From NCBI RefSeq assembly GCF_008039615.1, contig NZ_VDUZ01000011.1, positions 1 to 64,000 of the forward strand: DNA of 64,000 nucleotides, in the 5' to 3' direction. Of the stretch, positions 42,387 through 50,883 are shown piece by piece (within the stretch, counting starts at the first letter, position 1; each line of letters opens with the position of its first letter). This DNA is from Vineibacter terrae. Lineage in GTDB: Bacteria; Pseudomonadota; Alphaproteobacteria; Reyranellales; Reyranellaceae. Position numbers and translations under genes: made by a program. The notes beneath the pieces were generated by a model. That model saw nothing but the letters and a program-made list of their open reading frames with translations, was not told where the DNA came from and made no database searches.

Positions 42387-44592
42387 ATTGGGTGCACACG
42401 TCCCGCATGTCAATGGGCCTTGTGTCCCCGGAACCCGCTGCCGCGGGGACGCGCGTCAGCAGCCGCACGGCGTTCTCGATCAGCCGGTGGCCGATGTCCG
42501 GCGACGTCATCACCGACTCGGGATGGAACTGCACCGCCGCCATCGGCAGGCGGGTATGCTCGATTGCCATGACGACGCCGTCCGATGTCTCCGCTGTCAC
42601 GACCAGATCCTTCGGCATCGCCGCGCGGTGCGCGTGGATGGAATGATAGCGGCCGACGGTGAAGCGGCGCGGCAATCCTTCAAAGAGCCTGCCGCCCAGC
42701 ACGCGCACCTCGGACGGCTTGCCGTGCATGGGCGTGGCCAGCAGGTCCAGGACGCCGCCGCAGTATTCGACCATGCCCTGCAGGCCCAGGCAGACGCCGA
42801 ACACCGGCAGCCCGCGTCTCGTCGCCAGAGCCAGCGTCTCGTTCATCGCGAAGTCGGCGGGCCTGCCCGGTCCGGGCGACAGCAGCACGATATCGACCGG
42901 CTGGTTGCCCGCCAGGGTCTCGCGGGCAAATTCCGGCCGCTGCGTGATCACGTCGGCGCCGGTTGCCCGGATGTAGTTGCCCAGCGTGTGGACGAAGCTG
43001 TCCTCGTGGTCGATCAGCAGCACGCGGATGCCGCGCGCCGCGGGCGCGCGCGCCGGGGCGGGCGCGGCCCCGTTGGCGCCGGCGTTGATCGCCGCGAACA
43101 TCGCCGACGCCTTCAGCCGGGTCTCGGCCTCCTCCTCGTGCGGGTCGCTGTCGTGCAGCAGCGTGGCGCCGGCGCGCACCTCCGCGATGCCGTTCTTCAT
43201 GCGCACCGTTCGCAGCGTCAGGCCGGTGTTCATGCTGCCGTTGAACATCGTTGCGCCGATGGCGCCGCCATACCAGCGGCGCGCGCTCTTTTCCTCGGCC
43301 TCGACAAAGCGGATGGCCCATGGCTTCGGCGCGCCCGTGACGGTGACGGCCCAGGCGTGGGAGAGGAAGGCGTCGAGGGCATCGAACTCGGGACGGAGAA
43401 TGCCTTCCACATGATCGACGGTGTGGATAAGCCTCGAATACATCTCGATCTGGCGCCGCCCGATGACACGCACGCTGCCCGCTTCGCACACCCGCGACTT
43501 GTCGTTGCGGTCGACATCCGTGCACATCGTCAGCTCGGCTTCGTCCTTGGCGGAGTTCAGCAGTTCGCGAATGCGCTCGGCATCCTCGATGGCGTCGCTG
43601 CCGCGGCGGATGGTGCCTGAGATGGGGCAGGTCTCGACACGATTGCCCTCGACGCGAACGAACATCTCGGGCGAAGCGGCGACCAGGAACTCGCCGTCGC
43701 CCAGGTTCATCAACGCCCCGTACGGTGCCGGATTGGTCTGCCTCAGGCGCTCGAAGATCTCACTGGGCTGATCGCGGCAGGGAGCGCAGAGCAGCTGGCC
43801 GAGCACGACCTCGAACAGGTCGCCACGGGCGAAGGCTTCGCGCGCACGCTCCACCATGGCGGCGTACTCGCCCGGTGCGTGGTCGCTCTCGGCGGGAGCA
43901 TCGCCGACGATTTCCGTCATGTAGGGATCGTCGCCACCGGCGCGCGCCAGCCCCGTCGTCGAGCGCGTGGCGGCCGTGAAGTCGTAGCGGCAGCGCGTCG
44001 AAACCTGGCGCATGTGATCGACGATCAGCAGCTCGTCCGGCAGGAACAGCACGAGGTCGCGCTGATCGGCCGCGCGCGGCAGGCGCAGCGCCATCGGCTC
44101 GAACTGGAACACGAGGTCGTAGCCGAAGGCGCCATAAAGTCCGAGGTGACTGTCCTGCGCGGCCCCGAACAGTTCCGTGATCGCCCGCAGGATCGAGAAC
44201 ACACTCGGCTGGCGGCTGCGCGCCTCTTCGGCGAAGCGGCCTGCCGGAGTACGAATGGAGCCCTCGATCCAGCCGGTCCGCACGTCGAGGGTCGCGATCG
44301 CGTCCAGTCCATGCAGATGGTCTGCCACGACCTGCACCAGGACCTCGCCCCGCCGGTTCAGTCCCCGGATGGAGAAGTCGCGGCCCTTGGCTTCCAGCAC
44401 CAGGGGTGGATCGACGAAGCCGATGTCCCAGCGGGTGTAGCGCCCGGGGAACTCGAAGCTGGAGGACAGCAGCGCGCCGCGGCGGCGGTCCAATGCCCGC
44501 GCCAGCGCATCGGTGCCGCCGGGATAGGGCAGCGCCTGGACGTCGCGGTGGACCAGGATGCCGCCACGGGTTTGGTATTGATCACCGGCCAT
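42379..44592 (-). CDS. trpEG: Anthranilate synthase, fused TrpE-TrpG
   Basis: A 737-residue bifunctional enzyme for the first step of tryptophan synthesis, chorismate plus glutamine to anthranilate. The TrpE part (about 1-510) has the chorismate-binding core with CPISGTIRRG and RWYGGAIGATMFNGSMNTGL. The TrpG glutaminase (about 525-720) has the nucleophile Cys601 in VFGVCLGLQGM and AVQFHPESVM with the catalytic His-Glu. The fused form is typical of rhizobia and Azospirillum relatives. GAGGAG is the ribosome site for the ATG at 44592. A Trp-Trp leader peptide and competing stems lie upstream. Confidence 0.95.
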   Translation of the reverse strand: MAGDQYQTRGGILVHRDVQALPYPGGTDALARALDRRRGALLSSSFEFPGRYTRWDIGFVDPPLVLEAKGRDFSIRGLNRRGEVLVQVVADHLHGLDAIATLDVRTGWIEGSIRTPAGRFAEEARSRQPSVFSILRAITELFGAAQDSHLGLYGAFGYDLVFQFEPMALRLPRAADQRDLVLFLPDELLIVDHMRQVSTRCRYDFTAATRSTTGLARAGGDDPYMTEIVGDAPAESDHAPGEYAAMVERAREAFARGDLFEVVLGQLLCAPCRDQPSEIFERLRQTNPAPYGALMNLGDGEFLVAASPEMFVRVEGNRVETCPISGTIRRGSDAIEDAERIRELLNSAKDEAELTMCTDVDRNDKSRVCEAGSVRVIGRRQIEMYSRLIHTVDHVEGILRPEFDALDAFLSHAWAVTVTGAPKPWAIRFVEAEEKSARRWYGGAIGATMFNGSMNTGLTLRTVRMKNGIAEVRAGATLLHDSDPHEEEAETRLKASAMFAAINAGANGAAPAPARAPAARGIRVLLIDHEDSFVHTLGNYIRATGADVITQRPEFARETLAGNQPVDIVLLSPGPGRPADFAMNETLALATRRGLPVFGVCLGLQGMVEYCGGVLDLLATPMHGKPSEVRVLGGRLFEGLPRRFTVGRYHSIHAHRAAMPKDLVVTAETSDGVVMAIEHTRLPMAAVQFHPESVMTSPDIGHRLIENAVRLLTRVPAAAGSGDTRPIDMRDVCTQSS

Positions 44593-44602
44593 CGAGCCAA
44601 CT

Positions 44603-44717
44603 CCTCGGGTTCGGCCGTCCCGAGGTCGGATGCATGTTCGCCGGAAATACGAAGCCGCCCCGATCCCGGGACGGCCTGTTGAAAGATGCGCAAATCGGCC
44701 GTCCCTTACTGGATCGG
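44603..44717 (-). promoter_or_regulatory. Competing RNA stems (attenuator) between trpL and trpEG
   Basis: On the transcript, 44705-44697 (GGGACGGCC) pairs perfectly with 44675-44667 (GGCCGTCCC), extended by CCGATCC (44717-44711) with GGATCGG (44666-44660). The same central strand, 44676-44667, can instead pair with 44622-44613 (CGGGACGGCC). That last strand also forms a local hairpin CCTCGGG/CCCGAGG (44625-44619 with 44609-44603) covering the trpEG ribosome site GAGGAG. The pairings exclude each other, the mark of an attenuator. No T-run follows any stem, so control may be at translation or by another factor. Confidence 0.75.
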
Positions 44718-44753
44718 CCGCCACCAACGTGCAGTGAGAGCGGAATTGCGCAT
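44706..44753 (-). CDS. trpL: Trp leader peptide
   Basis: A 15-codon frame, MRNSALTARWWRPIQ, ends 114 bases before the trpEG start. Two adjacent Trp codons (44726-44721) are placed just before the first strand of the competing stems, as in ribosome-mediated trp attenuation known from rhizobial and Azospirillum trpE(G). The stop codon lies between the two halves of the first stem. I see only a weak ribosome site before the ATG. The frame is far too short for normal gene calling. Confidence 0.82.
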   Translation of the reverse strand: MRNSALTARWWRPIQ

Positions 44754-44862
44754 GCGCGGAAGCTACAGGACCGCGTCGCTGGCGGCAAGCGGGTTGCCGG
44801 AGAGGGGGCGGCAAATTCGCAGTTGCCGGTACCTCACGGTGCCAGGAATGCGTGTGCTCCGC

Positions 44863-44890
44863 TTGACGCCGGGAGGTGGCCGGCTACACG
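44863..44890 (+). promoter_or_regulatory. Sigma-70-type promoter of the M20 amidohydrolase gene
   Basis: TTGACG (44863-44868) and TACACG (44885-44890) are separated by 16 bp, close to the housekeeping consensus. Transcription from it would give a leader of about 35 bases before the ATG at 44931, with CCGGAGA as ribosome site. Confidence 0.55.
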
Positions 44891-44930
44891 ATCCGACCGC
44901 GCCTGTTCAACCGCTCCGGAGACGCCGTTC

Positions 44931-46124
44931 ATGCCCGTGATCAACCGCATTGCCGACTTCCACGACGAGATGACGGCATGGCGACACGATATCCACATGC
45001 ATCCCGAGACCGCCTTCGAGGAGCACCGCACCGCCGATGTCGTGGCCAAGAAGCTGGAATCGTTCGGCATCGAGGTGCATCGCGGCCTGGCCAAGACCGG
45101 TGTCGTGGGCGTGCTGCGCGCCGGCACGGGAACGCGCGCCATCGGCCTGCGTGCCGACATGGACGCGCTGGACGTGCAGGAGACCAACACCTTCGCCCAC
45201 GCCTCGACGCTCCACGGCAAGATGCATGCCTGCGGCCATGACGGCCACACCTGCATGCTGCTGGGCGCCGCCAAGCACCTGGCCGAGACGCGCAACTTCG
45301 ACGGCACCGTCTACTTCATCTTCCAGCCGGCCGAGGAGAACGAGGGCGGCGGCCGCGTGATGGTCGAGGAGGGGCTGTTCGACAAGTTCCCATGCTCGGA
45401 CGTCTACGGCATGCACAACATGCCCGGGTTCCCTGTCGGCAAGTTCGCCATCCGCCCGGGGCCGATGATGGCTGCATACGACGTCTTCGAGGTGATCGTC
45501 GAAGGCAAGGGGGCCCACGGCGCCATGCCGCACCACGGCATCGACCCGGTGGTGGTGGCCTCGCATATCGTGACGGCGCTGCAGTCGATCGTGGCGCGCA
45601 ATGTCGATCCCATGGACACCGCCGTGGTGTCGACCACGCAGATCCACGCCGGCGACACCTGGAACGTGATCCCGCAGACCGCGATGCTGCGCGGCACGGT
45701 GCGCACCTTCAAGACCCACGTGCAGGACTTCATCGAGAAGCGCATCCAGGAGATCGCGCGCAACGTGGCGGCCGCGTTCGGCGCCTCGATCAAGTTCCGC
45801 TACGAGCGGCGCTACCCGGCCACCGTCAACACCGAGGCCGAGACCGAGAACGCGGCGCGCGCCGCCGCGGCGCTGGTCGGCGAAGCCAACGTCAACCGCA
45901 ATCCGACGCCGGCCATGGGCTCGGAGGATTTCGCCTGGATGCTGCGCGCCAAGCCCGGTGCCTATATCTGGATCGGCAACGGCGACGGCGAAGGCAGCTG
46001 CATGGTCCACAACCCCGGCTACGACTTCAACGACGAGGTCCTGCCGCTGGGCGCGTCCTACTGGGTGACCCTGGTCGAGCAGCAACTGGCGCGGCAGGCG
46101 CCGGTACGCCAGGCCGCGGAGTAG
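44931..46124 (+). CDS. M20-family amidohydrolase (hippurate/N-acyl amino acid hydrolase type)
   Basis: A 397-residue metallopeptidase-fold amidase. DIHMHPETAFEEHRT begins the catalytic domain, MHACGHDGHTCMLLGAAKHL gives two metal ligands and FIFQPAEENEGGGRVM the catalytic glutamates. The dimerisation/lid domain starts near GKGAHGAMPHHGIDPV and MGSEDFAWML supplies the last ligand region. Such enzymes cleave N-acyl amino acids, including indole-3-acetyl conjugates. The ATG at 44931 is preferred; the frame is open far upstream without coding character. It is divergent from trpL-trpEG. Confidence 0.93.
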   Translation: MPVINRIADFHDEMTAWRHDIHMHPETAFEEHRTADVVAKKLESFGIEVHRGLAKTGVVGVLRAGTGTRAIGLRADMDALDVQETNTFAHASTLHGKMHACGHDGHTCMLLGAAKHLAETRNFDGTVYFIFQPAEENEGGGRVMVEEGLFDKFPCSDVYGMHNMPGFPVGKFAIRPGPMMAAYDVFEVIVEGKGAHGAMPHHGIDPVVVASHIVTALQSIVARNVDPMDTAVVSTTQIHAGDTWNVIPQTAMLRGTVRTFKTHVQDFIEKRIQEIARNVAAAFGASIKFRYERRYPATVNTEAETENAARAAAALVGEANVNRNPTPAMGSEDFAWMLRAKPGAYIWIGNGDGEGSCMVHNPGYDFNDEVLPLGASYWVTLVEQQLARQAPVRQAAE

Positions 46125-46131
46125 GGCTGCC

Positions 46132-46160
46132 GGGCGCGCGCCAGGGAGTGGCGCGCGCCC
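46132..46160. terminator. Hairpin between convergent genes
   Basis: A perfect 12-bp stem (GGGCGCGCGCCA and TGGCGCGCGCCC) with a five-base loop lies between the stops of the M20 hydrolase and the S41 protease genes. No T-run follows on either strand; a bidirectional end or Rho-linked stop is plausible. Confidence 0.55.
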
Positions 46161-46169
46161 CCGGCGGCG

Positions 46170-47816
46170 TTACCGGCTGCCGTCGCCGGTCTGCGGCGGC
46201 CACGGCGCCGGCGTGGCGGGCCGCTCGGCGATGGCGCTGGAGGCGTAGCCGATGGCGCGGGCATAGAGCGTGTGGTCGTGCAGGATGCGCTCGGCCAGCT
46301 CGATGTCCTTGGCGGGCGACTGGTCCGACGGCGGGCACAGCGCACGCAGCGCGCTCACCCGCTCGGGTGTCGGATCGCGCACCATATGCCACTCAGCCAT
46401 GGTGCGCCGCACTTCCTGGGCGCGGTGCTCGAGCTCGCCGGCCAGCGTGCCTGAATGGCTGAACTTGGCGCTGCAGACCGTGGGCAGCACGCCGATCTCG
46501 GCCCAGGCATAGCCCGACGGCGCCAGCATGCGTGACCAGGTCAGGGTCAGCTCGCCGTCGTTGGGCAGCGGCACCACAGTCTGCACGGTGCCCTTGCCGT
46601 AGGACGTACTGCCGACCACGACGGCGCGGCCGCGATCCTGCAGCGCCGCGGCCAGGATCTCGGCGGCCGAGGCCGACCGGCCGTTCATCACCGCCACCAT
46701 CGGCACCCGCGGCATCAGGGCGCCGCTGCCGGAGCGGAAGGTCATGCGGCTGTCGGGATGGCGGCCTTCGGTCGTCAGCACCGTGCCCGAATCGAGCAGC
46801 AATCCGGCGGTGGTGATCGAGCGGTCGAGCAGGCCGCCGGGATTGTCGCGCATGTCGAGGATGACGCCGGCCATTGCCGGGCCGATCTCGGCGGCGGCCT
46901 TCTCCAGCGCCGCCTTCAGCGCCTCGGGCGTGCCCTTGTTGAAGCCGGTCAGCTTGACCAGGGCGATATCGCCGCGGCGCTCATAGGTCACCGTGGTGGG
47001 AATGACGTAGGCGCGACGGATCTCGAACACCACCTCGCGGCTTTCGGCGGGACGGAACACGCCCATCGCGACGGTGCTGCCGACCCGGCCGCGCAGCAGC
47101 CGCACGATCTCGCGCATCGGCTTGCCGGCGACGCCATGGCTGTCCACCGAGACGATGCGGTCGCCGGCGCGCACGCCGGCGGCCTCCGCGGGCGCGCCGG
47201 CCTGCACCATGCGCACCACGGTCTGGTCGTTCTCGGCCTCGACCGTGACGCCGATGCCGCCGTCGCCTTCGCGGTTGAAGCGGTTGTCGCGCGACTCGGC
47301 GGGATCGGAATAGCGCGAGTTGCGGTCGAGCTTGCGCGTGGTGCCGTCCAGCGCCGCGCGCAGCACCCGGTCACGGCCGGCGGTGCGCAGCGGCTGCGAG
47401 GCGTCCATCGCCGAGCGCAGCAGCAGGGCGGTCGTCTCGCCCCAGGCCGGGCCGTCGTCACGCTCGGCCGGCACCGGCCGCTGGGCGACGATCCGGTCTC
47501 CCTGGAACAGCACCAGCGCGCCGTCGCGCTCCTCGAGGCGGATCTGGCTGTCGAGGGCCGAGACGCTCTTGATCGCCTCGGCGGTGAGCGGGCCGTAGTC
47601 CTTGATCGCGGTGATGTAGCGGTCGCCGATGGCGGCGTAGCCGCGCACGAGGACCCGCTCGATGGAGCTGTCGCGCAGCGCCGCCGTCGGCGCCGGGCCG
47701 TCGTCAGCAGCCAGGCAGGATGCCACGCCCATGGCGGCGACAAGCACCAGCGCCGCACGCCGAACTGCATTTTTGGCGGACATCGCACCACGGCCGCCGA
47801 CCGTCATGAAACCCAT
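46170..47816 (-). CDS. S41-family C-terminal processing protease
   Basis: A 548-residue exported protease. The N-terminus (RRAALVLVAAMGVASC) has a lipobox-like Cys near residue 34, so it may be a lipoprotein. A PDZ domain (about 185-265, GIGVTVEAENDQTVVRMVQ) precedes the catalytic core: NGRSASAAEI carries the nucleophile Ser and SYGKGTVQTVVPL the general-base Lys. It resembles CtpA proteases that trim periplasmic proteins. Starts at 47816, 47807 and 47783 are possible; AGGG favours the first. It ends the long minus-strand run from plsY and dprA. Confidence 0.9.
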   Translation of the reverse strand: MGFMTVGGRGAMSAKNAVRRAALVLVAAMGVASCLAADDGPAPTAALRDSSIERVLVRGYAAIGDRYITAIKDYGPLTAEAIKSVSALDSQIRLEERDGALVLFQGDRIVAQRPVPAERDDGPAWGETTALLLRSAMDASQPLRTAGRDRVLRAALDGTTRKLDRNSRYSDPAESRDNRFNREGDGGIGVTVEAENDQTVVRMVQAGAPAEAAGVRAGDRIVSVDSHGVAGKPMREIVRLLRGRVGSTVAMGVFRPAESREVVFEIRRAYVIPTTVTYERRGDIALVKLTGFNKGTPEALKAALEKAAAEIGPAMAGVILDMRDNPGGLLDRSITTAGLLLDSGTVLTTEGRHPDSRMTFRSGSGALMPRVPMVAVMNGRSASAAEILAAALQDRGRAVVVGSTSYGKGTVQTVVPLPNDGELTLTWSRMLAPSGYAWAEIGVLPTVCSAKFSHSGTLAGELEHRAQEVRRTMAEWHMVRDPTPERVSALRALCPPSDQSPAKDIELAERILHDHTLYARAIGYASSAIAERPATPAPWPPQTGDGSR

Positions 47817-47935
47817 GCGACCCTACATTCTTGTGCGCCGGCAGCGAGCGGCCAGCATGTCCCGAAGCCCTCGTGGCAGTTTAGCATAGCCGCGCCAACC
47901 GGACAGAGCCGATCGGCGTATTGTGAACAACCCGC

Positions 47936-48319
47936 TCAATCGTCTTGCGGCCTGCCCTGCAACGCCCAGAGCACGCCGATCACCGCACCCTTGACCCGCG
48001 GCAGCAGCCACAGGCTGAGCCCGATGCTGAGCGGCAGCCACAGCACGGCGTGCACCCACAGGGCGGGCTCGTACAGCTTCTCCAGCAGCAGCACCAGCGG
48101 CACGACGATGTGGCCGACGATGAAGATCACGAAATAGGCCGGGGCGTCGTCGGCCCGGAAGCGCTGCAGGTCGATGCCGCAGGCCGTGCAGGCCGGCGCC
48201 ATCTTCAGGAAGGCCGTGAACAGCGTGCGGCTGCCGCAGGACGGGCATCGGGCGGCCCAACCGCGCATCAGTGCCGGCACCCAGTCGCGGTCCGCCGCAG
48301 GAGGCGTCTGGCCGCTCAT
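47936..48319 (-). CDS. DUF983 family membrane protein
   Basis: A 127-residue protein. A zinc-ribbon-like start (CPSCGSRTLFTAFLKMAPACTACGID, in two parts) precedes two transmembrane helices (about 60-80 and 88-108), the pattern of the DUF983 family. Function is unknown, but alphaproteobacteria often carry it next to rnr, as here (88 bp). The ATG at 48319 was preferred to upstream starts inside an Arg-rich stretch. Confidence 0.88.
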   Translation of the reverse strand: MSGQTPPAADRDWVPALMRGWAARCPSCGSRTLFTAFLKMAPACTACGIDLQRFRADDAPAYFVIFIVGHIVVPLVLLLEKLYEPALWVHAVLWLPLSIGLSLWLLPRVKGAVIGVLWALQGRPQDD

Positions 48320-48407
48320 GCCACCCGCTCTAGCGGGTCGCGCAGTCGCCGTAAACCGGCACACCATGCGACCCGATCGCGCGGACCTTCCGGCGAATCG
48401 CGTCTCA

Positions 48408-50696
48408 TCAGCGTCGGCGCTTGGCGGCGCGGCGGGGCGCAGCCCGGTCCTGATGCCGGGCTGTCTTGCCCGGGGCGCGCACGCGCCGGCCTGCCGTTGG
48501 CCTGGCGGTGGCGGCCTCGACCTGCTCCAGCATCTCGAACAGCAGGCCGCCGGTGGCGACGTCGGCTTCGCGCAGGCGCACCCGCACCCGATCGCCCAGC
48601 CGCCAGGTCATGCCGGTGCGGCGGCCCACCAGCGCCTGGCCGGGCTCGTCGTGGTCGAAATACTCCTCGCCCAGGGTCTTGATCGGCACCAGGCCGTTGG
48701 CGCCGCTCTCGTCGAGCTCGACGAACAGGCCGAAGCGGGTGACGCCGGCGACCCGGCCGCCGAACTCGGCCCCGACGCGCTCGGCCATGTAAGCTGCCAT
48801 GTAGCGGTCCATGGCGGCACGCTCGGCCGCCACGGCGCGCCGCTCGCACAGCGATATGCCGTCGCCGATCGCCGCGAATTCGGCGCCGGCATCCGGCGGC
48901 AGGCCGCCGGCGCCCAGCCCCAGGCCGGTGATCAGGGCACGATGCACCAGCAGGTCGGCATAGCGCCGGATGGGCGAGGTGAAGTGCGCGTAGCGCCGCA
49001 GCGCCAGGCCGAAATGGCCGACATTCTCGGGACTGTAGCTGGCCTGGCTCTGGCTGCGCAGGATGGTCTCGTGCACCAGCCGCTCGTAGGGCTGGCCCGC
49101 AGCCTTGCGCAGCACGCCCTCGAAGTCGCGGGGCCGCAGGTTCAGGCCGGGCGGCAGGCTGATGCCCAGCGTGGCCAGGAACTCGCGCAGCGCCTCGATC
49201 TTGGCGGCGTCGGGCGGCGCATGCACGCGGTACATGCAGGGCTGATGCCGCCGCTCGAGGGTCTCGGCCGCCGCCACATTGGCCAGGATCATGAACTCCT
49301 CGATCAGGCGGTGGCTGTCGAAGCGCTCGCGCAGGCGGATGGTGGCGATCCGGCCTTCCTGGTCGAGGCTCACCAGGCGCTCCGGCAGGTCGAGGTCGAT
49401 CGTGCCGCGCGCCTGGCGGGCCTGCAGCAGCACGGCATAGGCGCCGTACAGCGGCTCGATCGCCTCGCGCATCAGCGGCGCGATCTCGCGGTCGGGATGG
49501 CCGTCGCGCGCCTGCTGCACGCGGGTGTAGGTGAGGCGCGCCGCCGAGCGGATCAGCGCACGGTGGAAACGATGGCGCAGCAGGCGCCCATGCGCGTCGA
49601 TCCACATCTCGGCCACCAGCGTCGGGCGGTCCTCGTGCGGTCGCAGCGAGCACCAGCCGTTGCTGAGCTCCTCGGGCAGCATGGGCACGACGCGGTCGGG
49701 GAAGTAGACGGAATTGCCGCGCTTCAGCGCCGCCCGGTCAAGCGCATCGTCCGGGTGCACGTACCAGGCGACGTCGGCGATGGCCACCGACAGATGCCAG
49801 CCTGCCGGGTTGGCGGGATCGGGGTCCGCTTCGGCCCAGACGGCGTCGTCGAAATCGCGCGCGTCCTCGCCGTCGATGGTGACGAACGGCACGCCGCGCA
49901 TGTCGACGCGATCGCCCAGCGGCGCCGGCCCTGCCTTGCGCGCCTGCGCCAGCGCCGGCTCGGGGAACTCGACCGGGATGTCGTTGGCGGCGATGGCGAT
50001 CAGGCTGACGGCGCGCGGATCGCGCAGGGTGCCGACCTTGTCCAGCACCCGGCCGCGGCGCGCCAGCGGCCCGCCCAGCGGCTCGACCCAGACGACGTCG
50101 CCGTCGATGGCGCCGTCGAGGTCGCGCGGCGCGACCTCGATCTCGTAGCGCAGCTTGCGGTCGGTCGGGCGCACGATGGCGTTGAGCGCTCCGCGCTGTG
50201 GCGCGTTGCGCGCGCCGCGCGGCGTTTCCACCACGCCCAGCACACGGCGCGGGCCGTGGCCCACCTTGCGCACGATCTGGGCGTCGTAGCGGCTCTTGCC
50301 GCGCTTGCGCAGCCGCGCCAGCAGGCGATCACCGGGGCCGGGCGCGGCATGCTCGCGCGCCGGTTGCACGATGATCTGGGGCGGGGCGGCGCCATCGTCG
50401 GGGTTCCAGTGCACCGGACGCGCCAGGAGGTCGCCGTCGGCATCGGGGCCGATCACCTCGATCACCAGGTATTCGGGCAGCGCGCCCGGATCCATCAGCT
50501 CGCGGCGCGTGCCGCGGGCGACGGCGCCTTCGGCGCGCAGGTCGCGCAGCAGCTCCTTCAGGCCGACACGATCGGCGCCCTTGATGTTGAATGCCTTGGC
50601 GATCTCGCGCTTGCCGACCGGCACCGGACTCTCGCGGATGAAGGCGAGGACCTGGTCGCGGGTGGGGAGGGGGGATGTTTGCTTCTTCTGTTTCAT
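48408..50696 (-). CDS. rnr: Ribonuclease R
   Basis: A 762-residue 3'-5' exoribonuclease that degrades structured RNA. Order: helix-turn-helix (about 1-70), cold-shock OB domains (about 70-230), RNB catalytic domain with FVTIDGEDARDFDDAVWAE (the Asp cluster that binds Mg), S1 domain (about 640-725) and a Lys/Arg-rich tail. Length and order match RNase R and not RNase II. ATG at 50696 is chosen because KQKKQTSPLPTRDQVLAFI fits the family start. It is 187 bp downstream of topA, across a palindrome cluster. Confidence 0.95.
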   Translation of the reverse strand: MKQKKQTSPLPTRDQVLAFIRESPVPVGKREIAKAFNIKGADRVGLKELLRDLRAEGAVARGTRRELMDPGALPEYLVIEVIGPDADGDLLARPVHWNPDDGAAPPQIIVQPAREHAAPGPGDRLLARLRKRGKSRYDAQIVRKVGHGPRRVLGVVETPRGARNAPQRGALNAIVRPTDRKLRYEIEVAPRDLDGAIDGDVVWVEPLGGPLARRGRVLDKVGTLRDPRAVSLIAIAANDIPVEFPEPALAQARKAGPAPLGDRVDMRGVPFVTIDGEDARDFDDAVWAEADPDPANPAGWHLSVAIADVAWYVHPDDALDRAALKRGNSVYFPDRVVPMLPEELSNGWCSLRPHEDRPTLVAEMWIDAHGRLLRHRFHRALIRSAARLTYTRVQQARDGHPDREIAPLMREAIEPLYGAYAVLLQARQARGTIDLDLPERLVSLDQEGRIATIRLRERFDSHRLIEEFMILANVAAAETLERRHQPCMYRVHAPPDAAKIEALREFLATLGISLPPGLNLRPRDFEGVLRKAAGQPYERLVHETILRSQSQASYSPENVGHFGLALRRYAHFTSPIRRYADLLVHRALITGLGLGAGGLPPDAGAEFAAIGDGISLCERRAVAAERAAMDRYMAAYMAERVGAEFGGRVAGVTRFGLFVELDESGANGLVPIKTLGEEYFDHDEPGQALVGRRTGMTWRLGDRVRVRLREADVATGGLLFEMLEQVEAATARPTAGRRVRAPGKTARHQDRAAPRRAAKRRR

Positions 50697-50719
50697 CGAT
50701 GATTGACTGAGGGGACGTG

Positions 50720-50816
50720 ATGGCTTGAGCCGGACCGCGCGGCTCCCGCCGCGCTCGTCATTTCCGGCCATGCAACCATGAGCGCGCCGGGAGCCGCGCG
50801 GTCCGGCTCAAGCCAT
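50720..50816. repeat. Long inverted repeat between rnr and topA
   Basis: Two 37-base arms, 50720-50756 and 50780-50816, are reverse complements with a single mismatch (the outer 29 bases match perfectly) and enclose a 23-base loop. The arm carries the blocks GAGCCGGACCGCGCGGCTCC. It could extrude as a cruciform or fold into a strong RNA hairpin. It is not flanked by a transposase gene or obvious target duplication. Confidence 0.9.
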
Positions 50817-50841
50817 AGGACGTCAACGTTAGCGCCCATGG

Positions 50842-50863
50842 GCGCGCCACTCCAGTGGCGCGC
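50842..50863. repeat. Second palindrome in the rnr-topA gap
   Basis: GCGCGCCACT and AGTGGCGCGC form a perfect 10-bp inverted repeat with a two-base loop, 26 bases from the long inverted repeat. CTCCCGGCGCGC follows and resembles the inner part of the long repeat arm in reverse. Together they form a REP/BIME-like cluster just after the topA stop codon. Confidence 0.8.
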
Positions 50864-50883
50864 TCCCGGCGCGCGACCCATGC

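Noticed and set aside
48174-50702. 842-codon plus-strand open frame opposite rnr
   Set aside because: Antisense shadow of RNase R; low-complexity His/Gln/Arg-rich translation.
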